Shown here: positions 55,101 to 64,000 of the stretch, piece by piece
Numbering within the stretch: the first letter of the stretch is position 1
Layout of the letters: every line of letters starts with the position of its first letter
NCBI GenBank assembly: GCA_022539475.1
Contig: VCMS01000128.1
Span: 62,001-126,000, forward strand
Direction: 5' to 3'
From: Gracilaria domingensis
Lineage: Eukaryota > Rhodophyta > Florideophyceae > Gracilariales > Gracilariaceae
Length of the DNA: 64,000 bases
The notes under the pieces: model-generated
What the model was told of the DNA's origin: nothing
Database searches by the model: none
What the model saw: only the letters and a program-made list of their open reading frames with translations
Program-made: the position numbers and the translations under genes

Positions 55101-55708
55101 GGCAGAGAACTGACGGTCGTTGTCGTGAATGATGGTGGAGGTGAAGCCGATGCAGCTCACGGTGTCTTCAAAGATTTCGGAGTGTAGTTTGAGACACTCA
55201 GAAGCGGAGGTGATGGAGGTTTGGAAAAGAGATGGGGAAAGTTGGACTGCCTGAAAATGTTGATAAGCTCGTCTGCGGGGCGCTTTCCGAGTTTCGTGGA
55301 GATGAAGGAAATGTATGTGACGAGATTGTGAATGTTATCACTTGAAGCTGGCGTAGAGAGGGCATGACCGGAACCTACGGAGAGCGACTGAGAATTGAAT
55401 AGGGGGTTGTGGTGTAGCTAGATGTGCTGCGTCAGAAGAACGTATGGAGAGAGCGAGCTGCTGTTCTTCATACGGTCGTCAGTGGCGAGTGCTACATTAT
55501 CGAAGGGGCGGTTGGAGGGAGAAGAGAGGGGGTTTGGTACTGCTGAGTCGGCGACGTTTCGTTCGGGGGGAAAGAGGGAACCGCGGGGGGCTGCAGGAGT
55601 GAGAAAAGGGTTTGGGTCATGCCGGTGCCTGCAACGTTTCTCATGTTGCGCTAGGCAGACGATAGAATCTGTGTGAGATGCGCAGTGGGGGAAGCAACAG
55701 ATGTACAT
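51853..55708 (-). pseudogene. Plavaka/KDZ-like (CACTA superfamily) transposase
   Basis: The minus strand reads, in order: an N-terminal C2H2-type zinc finger (CCFPHCASHTDSIVCLAQHE, 55,700 region), a variable linker ending at TGA/TAA 55,418, IHDNDRQFSATLYFKDLIQV (about 55,100), and the core frame 53,854-54,624. The core includes GVIWHDPTNTGIDSFIGMLQ, ANYIADIPEAKDILAVLHGT and a CHRCL zinc motif as in Plavaka enzymes. Then come 53,308-53,829 (YRSLDMVFPLIGAFFDRCCV) and the C-terminal region in 51,853-53,058 (LAFVRFFEVTEPLDNVDETL). At least four phase shifts and a MITE break it. It would cut and paste its element; ends of the transposon were not identified. Confidence 0.6.
54668..54996. mobile_element. 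329-bp MITE with about 110-bp inverted repeats inside the Plavaka-like transposase
   Basis: The left end (AACTGGAACGCTACGAGTGG) and the complement of the right end (AACTGAAACGCCACGAGTGG) match for about 110 bases at roughly 90 percent. Both contain GAAATCTGGCTCA, GGCGTACNTTAGGTCGAG and TTGGCGTACAATTTT. It splits the transposase between its RRT and SYGSRTGTD parts. No clear target duplication was found, and the centre carries no gene. Confidence 0.88.
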
Positions 55709-57160
55709 GATGCAGTAAGGCGGGGAGGGGGGGGGAGCGGGTTGGTTGGAACGTTGGAGGTGAGGAGCGGAGGTCTACGGTGCAGTGTTGCAACTTGTAG
55801 GACCTTGTTGGCGTACCGTGTTGGGGAGAATATAGGGAGCGTCAAATCGGCGCCATGCACGTGATGGTTTACGTACATCACGATATGATATGGGTACGTC
55901 AAGGAGGGAAGGAATTGCGAAAAACGGAAAAGTAACATTCGTAAATTTTTGAGGCCATACTTTGCGGGCGGCGTGAACTCTACACTAGACGTATATAGTG
56001 CTTCAATGGGGAACTCAAGAAAGTTCCATGGCACGGGCATGACCAGTGCGATGTGAGCTCTGATCATGGCCCTTCTCTGCGACACACTATCTTTTCAGAT
56101 CATGCGAGTTTCATACAGGTACGTGAAACACGAAACGGTTTCGACTGTTACTGCGATCTTATTTGTTTCTTACCTAGTTCGATGCGAGCGATGTACGAAT
56201 AACGAGCGAAAAAATATTATGCAGATCATGCGAGTGACATACTAGTACGCTTTACACTCTATCTACGGTTGTTATGGGATCTAGTTCTTGCTGACCCCAT
56301 TGGACGCGAGCGATTTACGGAGAGCGAGCGATGGTTCTAGGAACGCATGTGCGCGCTCGTAAGGTACGTCGGTAATTACGCTCTAAGACCGATTCGAGTG
56401 AGAAATGTACTACAATTCTCACTCAAGACGCTTGTAGATCTTAATTTGCGAGGTTCTAATCACTAACTGCTGGGTTTTAGTTCTAGCTTAGTGATCTTTG
56501 GGTCGTCCATTGAATTGGATTCGAAACTGTGGCACAGGGGGGGCGTTGAGGGTAGATGGAAGAGCGATAAATCGTGAGTGTGTCGCATTATGAGGACTGG
56601 AAGACATGTCTGTGTCCTCGTTTTGCTAGTTAGGTGCACTAGAACACGATTATCGGACGAAATTAGTCAAAAATTCTGCAAAAATTGCGTATAAAGCTAT
56701 GTGCAAGCAATTAATTTCAATTATTCCACTACGTCCGCCAAAGCCAGAACCAAGAGAACTTTTACGTAGTTCAAGTTTTGGTAAAGTCTGCACTTGGGCA
56801 GACTGTTTCTTTCGCCTAAATAGGGCGTCTTGATGCTAAGAAAAGGCACATGTATAGCGCAAGACGCCCAGCGCGAAACACGACGCGCTCTCATGACGAT
56901 TGCATGTCATGATCCCATCCCGAATGGTCTCATTACGAGAGACACGGTTCTGCAACGACGAGGATTTGGTCCCGCATCCGCGAGAAATGTGGGCTGATCC
57001 TCTTTTAAAGTATCGCTTTGACCATCAAAGACTTCGAGAACGGTAAAAACCCTATGGGGAAAAAAAAATTGTCGAAGAAAAGGTATCACGAACGTGTTGT
57101 GCTTCAACTGCTTCAGGAGGTGGAAACTGACCTCTCCCATACTTGGTGATCTAGAGAAAT
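55709..57160. other. transposon leader and unassigned sequence
   Basis: No gene is recognised. A minus-strand frame (55,651-56,085) is probably the leader of the Plavaka-like element. At 56,523-56,605 there is a decayed copy of the exon at 62,853-62,967, sharing ACTGTGGCACAGG and GGCGTTGAGGGT. A minus-strand frame at 56,907-57,236 (KQLKHNTFVIPFLRQFFFPH) is unassigned. Confidence 0.35.
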
Positions 57161-57350
57161 ACGGTTGGACTACTCTCCTGTAGAGACAAAGAAAAGAAAG
57201 GTAAAGAGAGTTATAGGTTGAAAGAAAATGCCACAATAGTTGGTAATCGCGCAGAGTACGGTTGAATTAATCTGTAAAGCCAAGGAAAAGAAAAGTAAAG
57301 AAAGTAATGGGTTGAAAAAAAATTTGAAGATAACTACATAGATTGGTACC
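57161..57350. repeat. 97-bp imperfect tandem duplication
   Basis: ACGGTTGGACTACTCTCCTG at 57,161 returns as ACGGTTGAATTAATCTGTAA at 57,258. The two units share AAAGAAAAGAAANGTAAAGA and GGTTGAAAGAAAATG-like text and end in TTGGTA. Non-coding. Confidence 0.65.
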
Positions 57351-58175
57351 AAAGCTTGGTCAAAATGACGTATGGGAAGGTTAAAGAAGAGTTAGAACGA
57401 TAAGAAACGACGGATAATGCGAACGTCTAGGCAGAGTATGGCGGAGCTCAGTTTTTGTCGATGCTGGTTGCTCCGCGGTGAGCTTATATTCTCACCAAAC
57501 AGAACCAGTTGATACTTGCCACCCACGAGACTGGGTGGCTCAGATTCAAAGCCAGTCACCCACAGACTGACGTTGCTGCTTGGGTTGACACACGTCATGG
57601 CTCCCGTGCGTTCCAATAAAACAACATCTGCGATTCAACCATTTTTTGTATACTACGCTTTCATGTACTAGGGCTTTTTCTCCATTCAATGCAGAACAAA
57701 TGACGTACGCCACGATTGCTAGTATATGTTCACGAAATGAAAATATCAGACGTATTATTTGTTGTCGTGTGAGGACATCATGTGATGTCCACTTGTGCCG
57801 CCATATTTACGTTCGCTAATTTTCTGCGAATACTCTAGAATATTCATCATTACTACGACTACCTAGTACAACATTCATCATATGGAACCGCGCGCATGCA
57901 TCTCGCCACCCCCATACCACTTCAAGTTGCATTCTACTTACAACAGTCCACCCCAACAACCCTCCTCTATCTCCGCATCCGCGAAAGACAACGGCCCAAA
58001 CCCTTTCGCCACATCATCGCCCCCTTCTTCCTCCTTTTCTTCTTCCTCCACATCCACCCAGCTCCACTTCTCCTGATATCCCAAAACGCTGCATCGCTTC
58101 CACACCGGCTCCAGAACACACCAGAACCCAACTCCAGTCTTGTTCTTCTTCTCCTTTTCAACCTTCACTCTCACT
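57351..58175. other. mostly unassigned; antisense Pro/Ser-rich frames
   Basis: Plus-strand Pro/Ser-rich frames at 57,882-58,200 are antisense to acidic, lysine-rich minus-strand frames and are not considered genes. The minus-strand frame 57,938-58,333 (GVGFWCVLEPVWKRCSVLGY) may be a continuation of the coiled-coil gene in another phase. Confidence 0.25.
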
Positions 58176-58607
58176 TCATCCTCCTCCACCTCTAAGCTTC
58201 CTCGCCACGATTGGCCTCCTCTCCCCGTACTTCCTTTTTTGGCCCCTCTTCTTTCCCTCACTACCCGCAACAATTTCATTCTCACCCAAACTCTCCGTAG
58301 CCGGCACAAAGTCTCTCGCGTCCTTATCTGCATTCAAACTAGCCCCATCGACCCCGACCCCGACCCCGTTCACAATCCTTAGCGCAGGAGTCACCGGAGT
58401 ACCTCGGACTTGACGTACATCCTCCCGCTTCTCACTAAATTCCTTCAGCTTCCCATTCAGCTCCTGCACTCGATCAATCAACTCCTTTTGCCCATCCTTC
58501 AATCCCCTTAGCTCCCTAGCAACAAATCCTGTTACCTTCTTCGTCAGTCGACGCACGTCTTCACCAATGCGGGTCCCCATCGCCCCTGCGCACCCCAACA
58601 TCGCCAT
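58176..58607 (-). CDS. coiled-coil protein, distant paralogue of the block gene
   Basis: The 143-residue frame starts at ATG 58,607. It has a coiled coil (GLKDGQKELIDRVQELNGKL) followed by the phrase GTPVTPALRIVNGVGVG, a short acidic part, and a basic stretch (GKKRGQKRKYGERRPIVARK). The order coiled coil, G-T/S-PVTP, glycine-rich turn, then basic region is the same as in the gene at 44,358-45,287. Coding-like sequence may continue downstream in another phase to about 57,940. Function unknown. Confidence 0.35.
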   Translation of the reverse strand: MAMLGCAGAMGTRIGEDVRRLTKKVTGFVARELRGLKDGQKELIDRVQELNGKLKEFSEKREDVRQVRGTPVTPALRIVNGVGVGVDGASLNADKDARDFVPATESLGENEIVAGSEGKKRGQKRKYGERRPIVARKLRGGGG

Positions 58608-59429
58608 CGACCACCATTACAGCTGATCGTTGTCCTCCCCTTCATCTTCCTCCGCAAAAATCCTCTTAATCGTCTTATGCGACCTCTCCCCATCGCTGGG
58701 GTTCCACGGTCACTTCACGTTCGAATGAGACTTGCTGCTCATGATCAGGTTTCAATGAGAGGGAACGTATCGGCAGGAAGAAGGGAAAGGAAATGGAAAG
58801 GGAGGCATCCGAAGGGAACGGGAACGGAGGGGAACGAAAACGGAAGGGATCCGAAACGGAAGGGATCCGAAACGGGGGAAGACGAAACTCTATTCGTGCG
58901 TAGGCGCTCCGTGAACTTACCACGGCGCAAAAACCCTGTCCTGTATGTACGCGCTTTCACCACCACTGCCTAGCACCCGTTCTTATCTTTGTGAAACAAG
59001 TTGTTTCTCAAAAATAATTTCATAAATTCTAGCCCATTTCTCCAGTTTTCAACCGTCTCCTCCTCTTCATATTACCAATTCATCATCATCTTTGTACCTT
59101 ATTCCTTACTTATATCACTGTCTCGTCTCATAGTATAGTATAAAAGCAACCAGTCTAATCCATCGTTTATGAAAACTATGTTCTCTACATGTTAGTAGCC
59201 TCTACTTTTAAAGAAGCGTAATAGTAGAGCTGCTTTCCTATGTATTGTATCTCGCAAACAGTCCACGTTCTAACGAATAAGTGTGCCGCATCTCTACAAC
59301 CATTCAAAGCCTCTTTTACTCTCCTTTGGTACGAATTCGGAAAGTGTTCCGCAATGGTCTTTCGCAATACACACCAAGTACGGGAAATCCCGCTAAACAA
59401 TGGACTGCGTTCTGTACGTATCCCGCTAG
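58608..59429. other. upstream region of the membrane-protein gene; no certain gene
   Basis: A plus-strand frame at 59,240-59,560 (VREIPLNNGLRSVRIPLDAF, then ATYITFNNCLQIQYDLDDEE) is protein-like. It may be the N-terminal part of the membrane protein in another phase, with the join near 59,490. Simple purine repeats (AACGGGAACGGA-like) lie near 58,800-58,870. Confidence 0.3.
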
Positions 59430-60572
59430 ATGCTTTCCCACATGCAACGTACATCACTTTCAACAACTGCCTTCAGATACAGTACGATCTCGATGATGAA
59501 GAAGCTCACATTCGTGGGGTGCGAGACTCAAAGTCTCATCACACCCGCACTGCAGAATGAGCTCAATGAGCTCTATGAAATACTACATGACGCACCCCCT
59601 AACGAAAGTATTCTGGAGCACCCACCCTTTAATCACGCTATTCGAACTCTCCCAGAGCTTTCGAATTATATATATCAGTCAAGATTCTACTATCGGAATC
59701 CTCTCAGCATGCTTTCGCCACCCTCGATGGTGTTATTTGCTTCATTGTCAATGGTAGCCATAGGCGCGCTTTACGGTATCATCAAGCCCGTCTTGGCTCA
59801 AGTGCTTCTATTCAAGCGCTCCTTTCGCCATTCTCAGCTAAGTTTCACCATTCTATATATCATTCTGGAAACCCTGTTACACATTATTCTCTTTGACCTG
59901 GCCTTTTCCCTACATGCCGCAAGATACGGTACCCTAGCTCTCAGACCGATGATTCCTTCGCACATGACGAGCACCTCCTCTATATTGAGGAATAAATACT
60001 TCGGTAGAGCGGTCGGTGGCCTTTTCGCTCTCAATCTCTCCATCTTCGTCACCTATCAACTCCGTCCATTCCCCTCCAATCTTATAGATTCTGTCACAAC
60101 TGTCTCTAAAGCGTTTCTTCCAGGTGGATTTCTATTCAGTCTATTCACTATCGTCGTGAACGCACTCTCTATCTTCTATTATACAGGCAACACCTTTAAC
60201 AACATTTTACCGCTCTTGCACCGCGTAGGAACTCAATGGGAAAGGCTGTGTCTCTACATCCGTTGTGTCCTACACTCCTTCAGAAAAGCTCTCTTTTTCC
60301 ATGATGTATTGCTCTCCATCAGCATGTTTTTGAACAAAGTGGTCCCAGTATTCTTCGCCCACACGATTTCTGAGTCGCTAGAACCATCAGCCTTTCGTAT
60401 GTACAGAGGCATCCCCCCTCTTCTTACAAACATCCTATTCGTTGCACTTCTTGTGTGTGCGGGTATCGTCAAGCACGAACTACGGGTCAACCTCAAGAGG
60501 TACTTGTGTGCACTCGGAGAGCATCCTAGACCCCAGACTCGGCATCTATTAGAGAAAAAATTTATACAATAA
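59430..60572 (+). CDS. multi-span membrane protein of unknown family
   Basis: An uninterrupted frame from ATG 59,430 gives 380 residues; an internal start at MMKKLTF (59,493) is also possible. It has about six hydrophobic segments: residues about 103-123 (VLFASLSMVAIGALYGIIKP), 139-161 (FTILYIILETLLHIILFDLA), 193-210 (GGLFALNLSIFVTYQL), 233-255 (GGFLFSLFTIVVNALSIFYY), 296-316 (DVLLSISMFLNKVVPVFFAH) and 335-352 (ILFVALLVCAGIV). The N-terminal 100 residues are soluble and a short basic tail ends the protein. No transporter or receptor motif is visible. An upstream frame may encode the true N-terminus, so the gene could be spliced or frameshifted. Confidence 0.55.
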   Translation: MLSHMQRTSLSTTAFRYSTISMMKKLTFVGCETQSLITPALQNELNELYEILHDAPPNESILEHPPFNHAIRTLPELSNYIYQSRFYYRNPLSMLSPPSMVLFASLSMVAIGALYGIIKPVLAQVLLFKRSFRHSQLSFTILYIILETLLHIILFDLAFSLHAARYGTLALRPMIPSHMTSTSSILRNKYFGRAVGGLFALNLSIFVTYQLRPFPSNLIDSVTTVSKAFLPGGFLFSLFTIVVNALSIFYYTGNTFNNILPLLHRVGTQWERLCLYIRCVLHSFRKALFFHDVLLSISMFLNKVVPVFFAHTISESLEPSAFRMYRGIPPLLTNILFVALLVCAGIVKHELRVNLKRYLCALGEHPRPQTRHLLEKKFIQ

Positions 60573-60633
60573 CTACGATAGTTACTAGTAGTACATAGGT
60601 AAAGAACAAACATTTAACTGCTTCCTACGACTC

Positions 60634-61398
60634 TTGAACCCCAGAAATGTGGGAGCAGCGGCATTTGAAATTTGGTGCGCAGATGGAATGCTAAAAAGCC
60701 AAGGCGTCCTTCCCGGAGTGGTTAACGTCTGCTCTTACACAACCCAAGTTCTCGCGATGCTGGCAGATCTGAAAGATATTCACCCACAGTTCACAGGAAT
60801 AATAAGAATCTTCTCAGACTCCCAATCACTTATCCTTGCATTGCACGGAAGCTTGAGAAAGCACCCGCATAATGTACAGCAACTGGCTCTTGCGCCACAC
60901 GCGCTAAGCTCTCGTTGCACAGTATATATAGTTTGGATCCCTGGCCACTGCGGCGTTTCACGAAACGAACGCGTAGACTCCTTGGCCAAATCGGGACTTG
61001 AGCTGCAATTGAGCAAGCAGATTGCGGTGAAAATAGATTTTTTAGACGCTAAGGCCAAAGTTGTGACAAGATCGAGACCCAAACCTCTTCTCACGAACTG
61101 GCCTGAATCGCCGAAGAACGACGCCTGTATGCGAAAAGCGGAGGTCCCATGGGCATAGTTCTATACCGGACATGTTCCATCGTTACATCCCGCCGCATCC
61201 TACCTTAACAGAAATATTGAACGGTGCGCATGTGGCACAAGCGTCAAACGGAAGGCGGAACATGTAGTGCTTGGCTGTCCGCTGTCAAACGCTTCACATC
61301 GAGAAACACTACCTTCAACAATTGCAAGGCAAAATCTTAGTCTCTCGGAGCTGATTAGACAATATCCGCAAAGAATGTTAGCCTTCTTAAAGATGTAA
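60634..61398 (+). pseudogene. 5'-truncated LINE (non-LTR retrotransposon) RNase H and zinc finger
   Basis: One frame with a TAG at 61,156 encodes an RNase H1-type domain: IIRIFSDSQSLILALHG with an active-site Asp, and TVYIVWIPGHCGVSRNERVD with the His and final Asp, typical of I/Jockey-clade LINEs. The first catalytic Asp strand is missing (start GAAAFEIW). After the TAG, the frame continues through TGHVPSLHPAASYL to a CCHC-type finger (CACGTSVKRKAEHVVLGC). Loss of the RT and endonuclease is the usual 5' truncation of target-primed insertion. Confidence 0.8.
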
Positions 61399-61419
61399 AA
61401 CTTCCGGTAGAAGTTTTAC
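61395..61419 (+). other. stem-loop at the 3' end of the LINE remnant
   Basis: GTAAAACTT and AAGTTTTAC form a perfect 9-bp stem around CCGGTAG, overlapping the stop region of the LINE frame. LINE reverse transcriptases often recognise a 3' hairpin, but this role is inference. Confidence 0.45.
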
Positions 61420-61642
61420 TACAACTTAGAAATTAGAGGTTGTTGTCCACATGAAAGAAAGAAGAACTCCTTCCTAACGAAGTCCCTTTGTGGAAACATA
61501 TGGACATATATATAGCACTTTTGACATAGGGTTTTACGCGAAACAACAATCAATGTCTTCAACAACAACAAAACAGGGTGAAGACATCTCCGGATATCCA
61601 CTCGTCAACTGCAATATCATAAAATCATAAATTCTGGCTCGT

Positions 61643-62760
61643 TCAGTTCTCCTCAACATCCTCTGTCCCTTCCTCCATCCCCTGCGCTTCATAGTTCTCG
61701 TCTTCTTCGTCGCTGTCCCATTCGTCGACCATCAACTCATCCTCTTCGTCCTCGCCCTCCCCATCCTCCACAAATTCTATGTCCACCGCAGGACCATCTG
61801 TGTTGTCCTTCGTTCTCATGAGGTCGTCTTCTTCCACAAAAGTGGGTCGAAAATGGTGATTCAGATGAACTGCATCCGGCAAACTGTACTTCTCTGATAC
61901 CATATACATGTGGTAGCGAAACAGTGGGTTTTCCGGAAATCTTCCATCTTTAGTGCCCGCACCGGCATGAAATACATCCTTCCTCCCAAAAACCACAGAT
62001 ATAGGTGGGACAAAGAACTTTCTCACAACCATTCCTCGTGCCAACCCTTCAAATGCCTTTGCTGTTACAGCAGAATGACTGGGGGATTCTTCACATACCC
62101 AAAGTGGGAACGACACAGTTCCGGAGACCATCACAAAGTACCCCGAGTTCTTCCCTTCCAGCTTGTCTTCGTTTCTCAAGGTCTCGAAGTCGGTATGTAG
62201 TTGCTGTCGCTGGCCGGTACATAAGATCCTCCCTCCGGTCTTCGGTGCATACATTCTCTCATTCGGTTGCTTGTTGTCTTGTAGCGCCAACGTCGCACAT
62301 ATCTGACCAAGCCGAGCATCTAACAACGCCCTCTTCTTCACAAGCAAATGCGTCTCCGGTCTATTCTCCAGCTCGTCCACTATACCTCTTCTCGTCGTCA
62401 TATACCTCCCATTGTCCGCGTTAATTATAGAAATCCAAGTAGTTTGATTCTCCGGTACCCTGAGGTCTGTGGCTTCTTCGAAACTTTTTTTGAAGAAGCC
62501 CAATATCTCGACGCTTACATCCCCATCGATGAGCTTGCTGGGACTTTCAGCCATCTTTAAAAGGTCGTTATCACAAGCAAAGCCTTCCAAAATACAGAAC
62601 CCTCTCTCCCGAAGCTCAGCCTTCTTGTTCACAAGATACATATACGCGAAGGAATCGTTCTTCACTGCCTCTGCCCATAGGGTCCCATCATCAACCTCCC
62701 CCTCTCCTACGGCCTCGTTGAGAAGCTTCTGACCCTGATATGCAGCATGCCAAAACACAT
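61643..62760 (-). CDS. 2OG-Fe(II)-type oxygenase (intact second copy)
   Basis: An uninterrupted minus-strand frame of about 371 codons opens at VFWHAAYQG without an ATG, right beside a palindrome at 62,761. The true start is therefore upstream across an intron (TTTCAG acceptor at about 62,766) or was lost. Compared with the block copy, it conserves VFWHAA, GFCILEGFACDND, KRALLDARLGQICATLAL, APKTGGR, the HxD pair (RQQLHTDFE, residues 188-190), the second His (GRKDVFHAGAG, residue 264) and an Arg 17 residues later (RYHMYM), the spacing expected for 2-oxoglutarate dioxygenases. The C-terminus is highly acidic. All ligands present, so it may be active; the substrate is unknown. Confidence 0.6.
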
Positions 62761-62789
62761 GTACTGAAAGGGTTCAACCCTTTCAGTAC
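62761..62789. repeat. 29-bp perfect palindrome at the oxygenase 5' end
   Basis: GTACTGAAAGGGTT and its complement flank a single central base. It lies exactly where homology between the two oxygenase copies begins, so it may mark a rearrangement point, an acceptor site context, or a regulatory dyad. Confidence 0.8.
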
Positions 62790-62852
62790 ATTAGAACAGT
62801 ACGTGATACCTTTATGGTTGTGTGTGTGCTGTGTGTACTAACTGTATGCCAG

Positions 62853-63645
62853 TTTTGCGGTGTTGCGTTGCGATGAGTGGAAGACTGTGGCACAGGAGGC
62901 GTTGAGGGTGGATCGTGAAGCAGTGGAGGGTGAATGTGTCGTATTAGCGGACTGGAAACGTGGAGAGGTATGTAACGTGTCGAGAAGGAGTTCGTGTGTG
63001 TTATCTGAATGCTAACTGTGTGTCTCATTACTGTTTCTTGCGGGGTCTTGATTCTTGAGTAGGGACGTGAAGGTGTGTTTGGGTACGAGAACTGGAGGAT
63101 TTGAAAACGTAGGGAGATATCGCATTGCAAGGGTTCTGTGTGCGATATGGATCCTAACTGTGTTTCAGTGTGTGTTTCTGTGCGGCGCCACGATGAAAGT
63201 GTATGGACGGTGGTTGGGACTGAATGGGATGGAGAGGTAAGAGTTTCAGGTATCGAAGAGACGTTTCTTGGTTGTTTTGAGTATGGCTACTAACTTTGTG
63301 TCCGTTTACGGCTTTCTGTGATTATGCGATCGAGGTATGTGGACTGTGAGAAGGAAGATGCTACATGCAACAGCCGATGAAGAAGTTCTGAATATGAGTT
63401 CTGGGTTTGATCAAGGTGTTTTGAGGATATGCGGTCGCAGTGGTGTTGCTCAGGGGGTACTGAAGCAAATGAATGTTTCAGCCGTAGTATTCTCGGAGAC
63501 TGGCTGCGTTTGGTCCAGACTGGTCTGCTCACAGGCGCCTTCATTGGGTCCGTTGGTGGACCACCCGAATGGCCCCACTCACTTAGAGCACTAGCAAAAG
63601 TGGAGGACTGGAAGTACCGTTCTGCCATCTTTCATACTTGCTAGT
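62853..63645 (+). CDS. small multi-exon gene with repeated exon/intron units, unknown product
   Basis: Four branch-point-like sequences (GTACTAAC near 62,836, GCTAAC near 63,009, CCTAAC near 63,149, TACTAAC near 63,286) are followed by AG and then short open exons ending at GT donors (62,968 GTATGT, 63,109 GTAGGG, 63,237 GTAAGA). Exon 1 (62,853-62,967) encodes EWKTVAQEALRVDREAVEGE and ends ADWKRGE. Exon 3 (63,169-63,236) encodes SVRRHDESVWTVVGTEWDGE. The last exon region (from 63,335) continues to about 63,645. Phases 0/1 join correctly across exons 1-3, except for a TGA in exon 2. Family not recognised. Exon boundaries are inferred. Confidence 0.35.
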
Positions 63646-63649
63646 TTTA

Positions 63650-63806
63650 GATGTCTAGTATCAAAAATATAGCTTACTTTAGCATACCTCAGAATCAATC
63701 ATTAGTCGTAGTTTTCGGTAGTTTTTCCTCCAAATGGAAACTGCAGAAAGTGCAATTTAACATATGAAAAACTAGCACTTCAAAACTAGCATTTTTGGAC
63801 TGCTAA
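63650..63806. repeat. AACTAGCA-rich tract
   Basis: AACTAGCA recurs at about 63,769, 63,783 and 63,804 and CTAGTTTTAG lies near 63,643. The tract separates the small multi-exon gene from a gypsy integrase end and may be that element's polypurine/LTR edge. Confidence 0.35.
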
Positions 63807-63998
63807 CTAGCAAAACGGGAACACAGACGCGGGCTCCCTACCCAACGTGATAGCCTCTAACGAGGGTGAAGGTGCCAATACCACGCGGTTGCGGGAGATC
63901 TGCTCATGCGCGTCATCGATCTCGACCACAACAGTTTCCGGTGGGACTGAGATTACCTTGTAAGGTCTATCCGTCATAGGCGAGAGCTTATGACGGTT
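63807..63998 (-). CDS. pol: gypsy integrase C-terminal domain, partial at window end
   Basis: The minus strand is open from the window edge to a TAG at 63,807. It reads KLSPMTDRPYKVISVPPETV, then DDAHEQISRNRVVLAPSPS, the GPY/F-type domain and RV-AP end of Ty3/gypsy integrases. It is a different family from the 24-kb element (which has KLLPRTTGPFRVV). It ends without a chromodomain. Confidence 0.7.
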   Translation of the reverse strand, partial: NRHKLSPMTDRPYKVISVPPETVVVEIDDAHEQISRNRVVLAPSPSLEAITLGREPASVFPFC

Positions 63999-64000
63999 GC

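Noticed and set aside
62783-63130. 115-codon minus-strand frame beside the oxygenase gene
   Set aside because: It is antisense to the exon/intron units and has Thr/His/Ser-rich composition without a domain.
1-64000. CRISPR arrays, rRNA and tRNA genes
   Set aside because: No regularly spaced short direct repeats with unique spacers, no rRNA landmark sequences and no tRNA-like cloverleaf with GGTTCGANTCC arm were recognised on reading.

Overview
The window is a repeat-rich stretch of a eukaryotic nuclear genome. Protein-coding remnants are separated by long non-coding tracts. There are GT-AG introns with TACTAAC-like branch points, TATA boxes, several classes of eukaryotic transposon, and no prokaryotic operon signals. 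The combination of DUF6818-like proteins, PIF/Harbinger, copia, chromodomain gypsy and Plavaka/KDZ-like elements with secreted Cys-rich/VWA proteins would fit a red alga (Chondrus-like). That assignment is inference and cannot be proved from the sequence alone.

Layout. 0-6 kb: a pogo-like transposase cut by the window edge, a Harbinger transposase broken by two TGA codons, and a DUF6818-like DNA-binding protein. 6-7.4 kb: a secreted Cys-rich repeat protein whose VWA domain is cut off by an insertion. 7.4-17.6 kb: mostly repeats (a satellite-like family, CCCTATAAGAA-ended MITEs, a solo gypsy LTR nested in a MITE, and a decayed RING gene). 17,671-23,737: a complete but mutated copia element with 262-bp LTRs and a perfect ATAGC target duplication. 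24.1-48.5 kb: one minus-strand Ty3/gypsy element (5' LTR, gag, pol, chromodomain) split between gag and pol by a 17.29-kb block (28,435-45,724).

The block is the most striking object. It is a giant imperfect palindrome. Its arms carry, in inverted order, a coiled-coil protein, ribulose-phosphate 3-epimerase, a ketopantoate-reductase-like protein and a HAD phosphatase. The centre holds an assembly gap among GC-rich hairpins and a long decayed gene that joins a ParB-like domain to a double-stranded-beta-helix (2OG-Fe(II)-type) oxygenase domain. Different genes have survived in the two arms. When the block is removed, the gypsy gag and pol frames meet exactly in phase, so the block arrived after the retrotransposon, probably as a mobile or transposed unit.

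48.5-64 kb: a SET-like fragment, a 35-residue-repeat protein convergent with a decayed Plavaka/KDZ-like transposase that itself carries a 329-bp MITE, a further coiled-coil paralogue, a multi-span membrane protein, a 5'-truncated LINE RNase H, a second, intact copy of the oxygenase, a small gene with tandemly similar exon/intron units, and the tail of another gypsy integrase at the window edge.

Many reading frames are interrupted by TGA where CGA is expected. One pair of duplicated copies shows CGA against TGA directly. This suggests decay by CpG deamination across the region.
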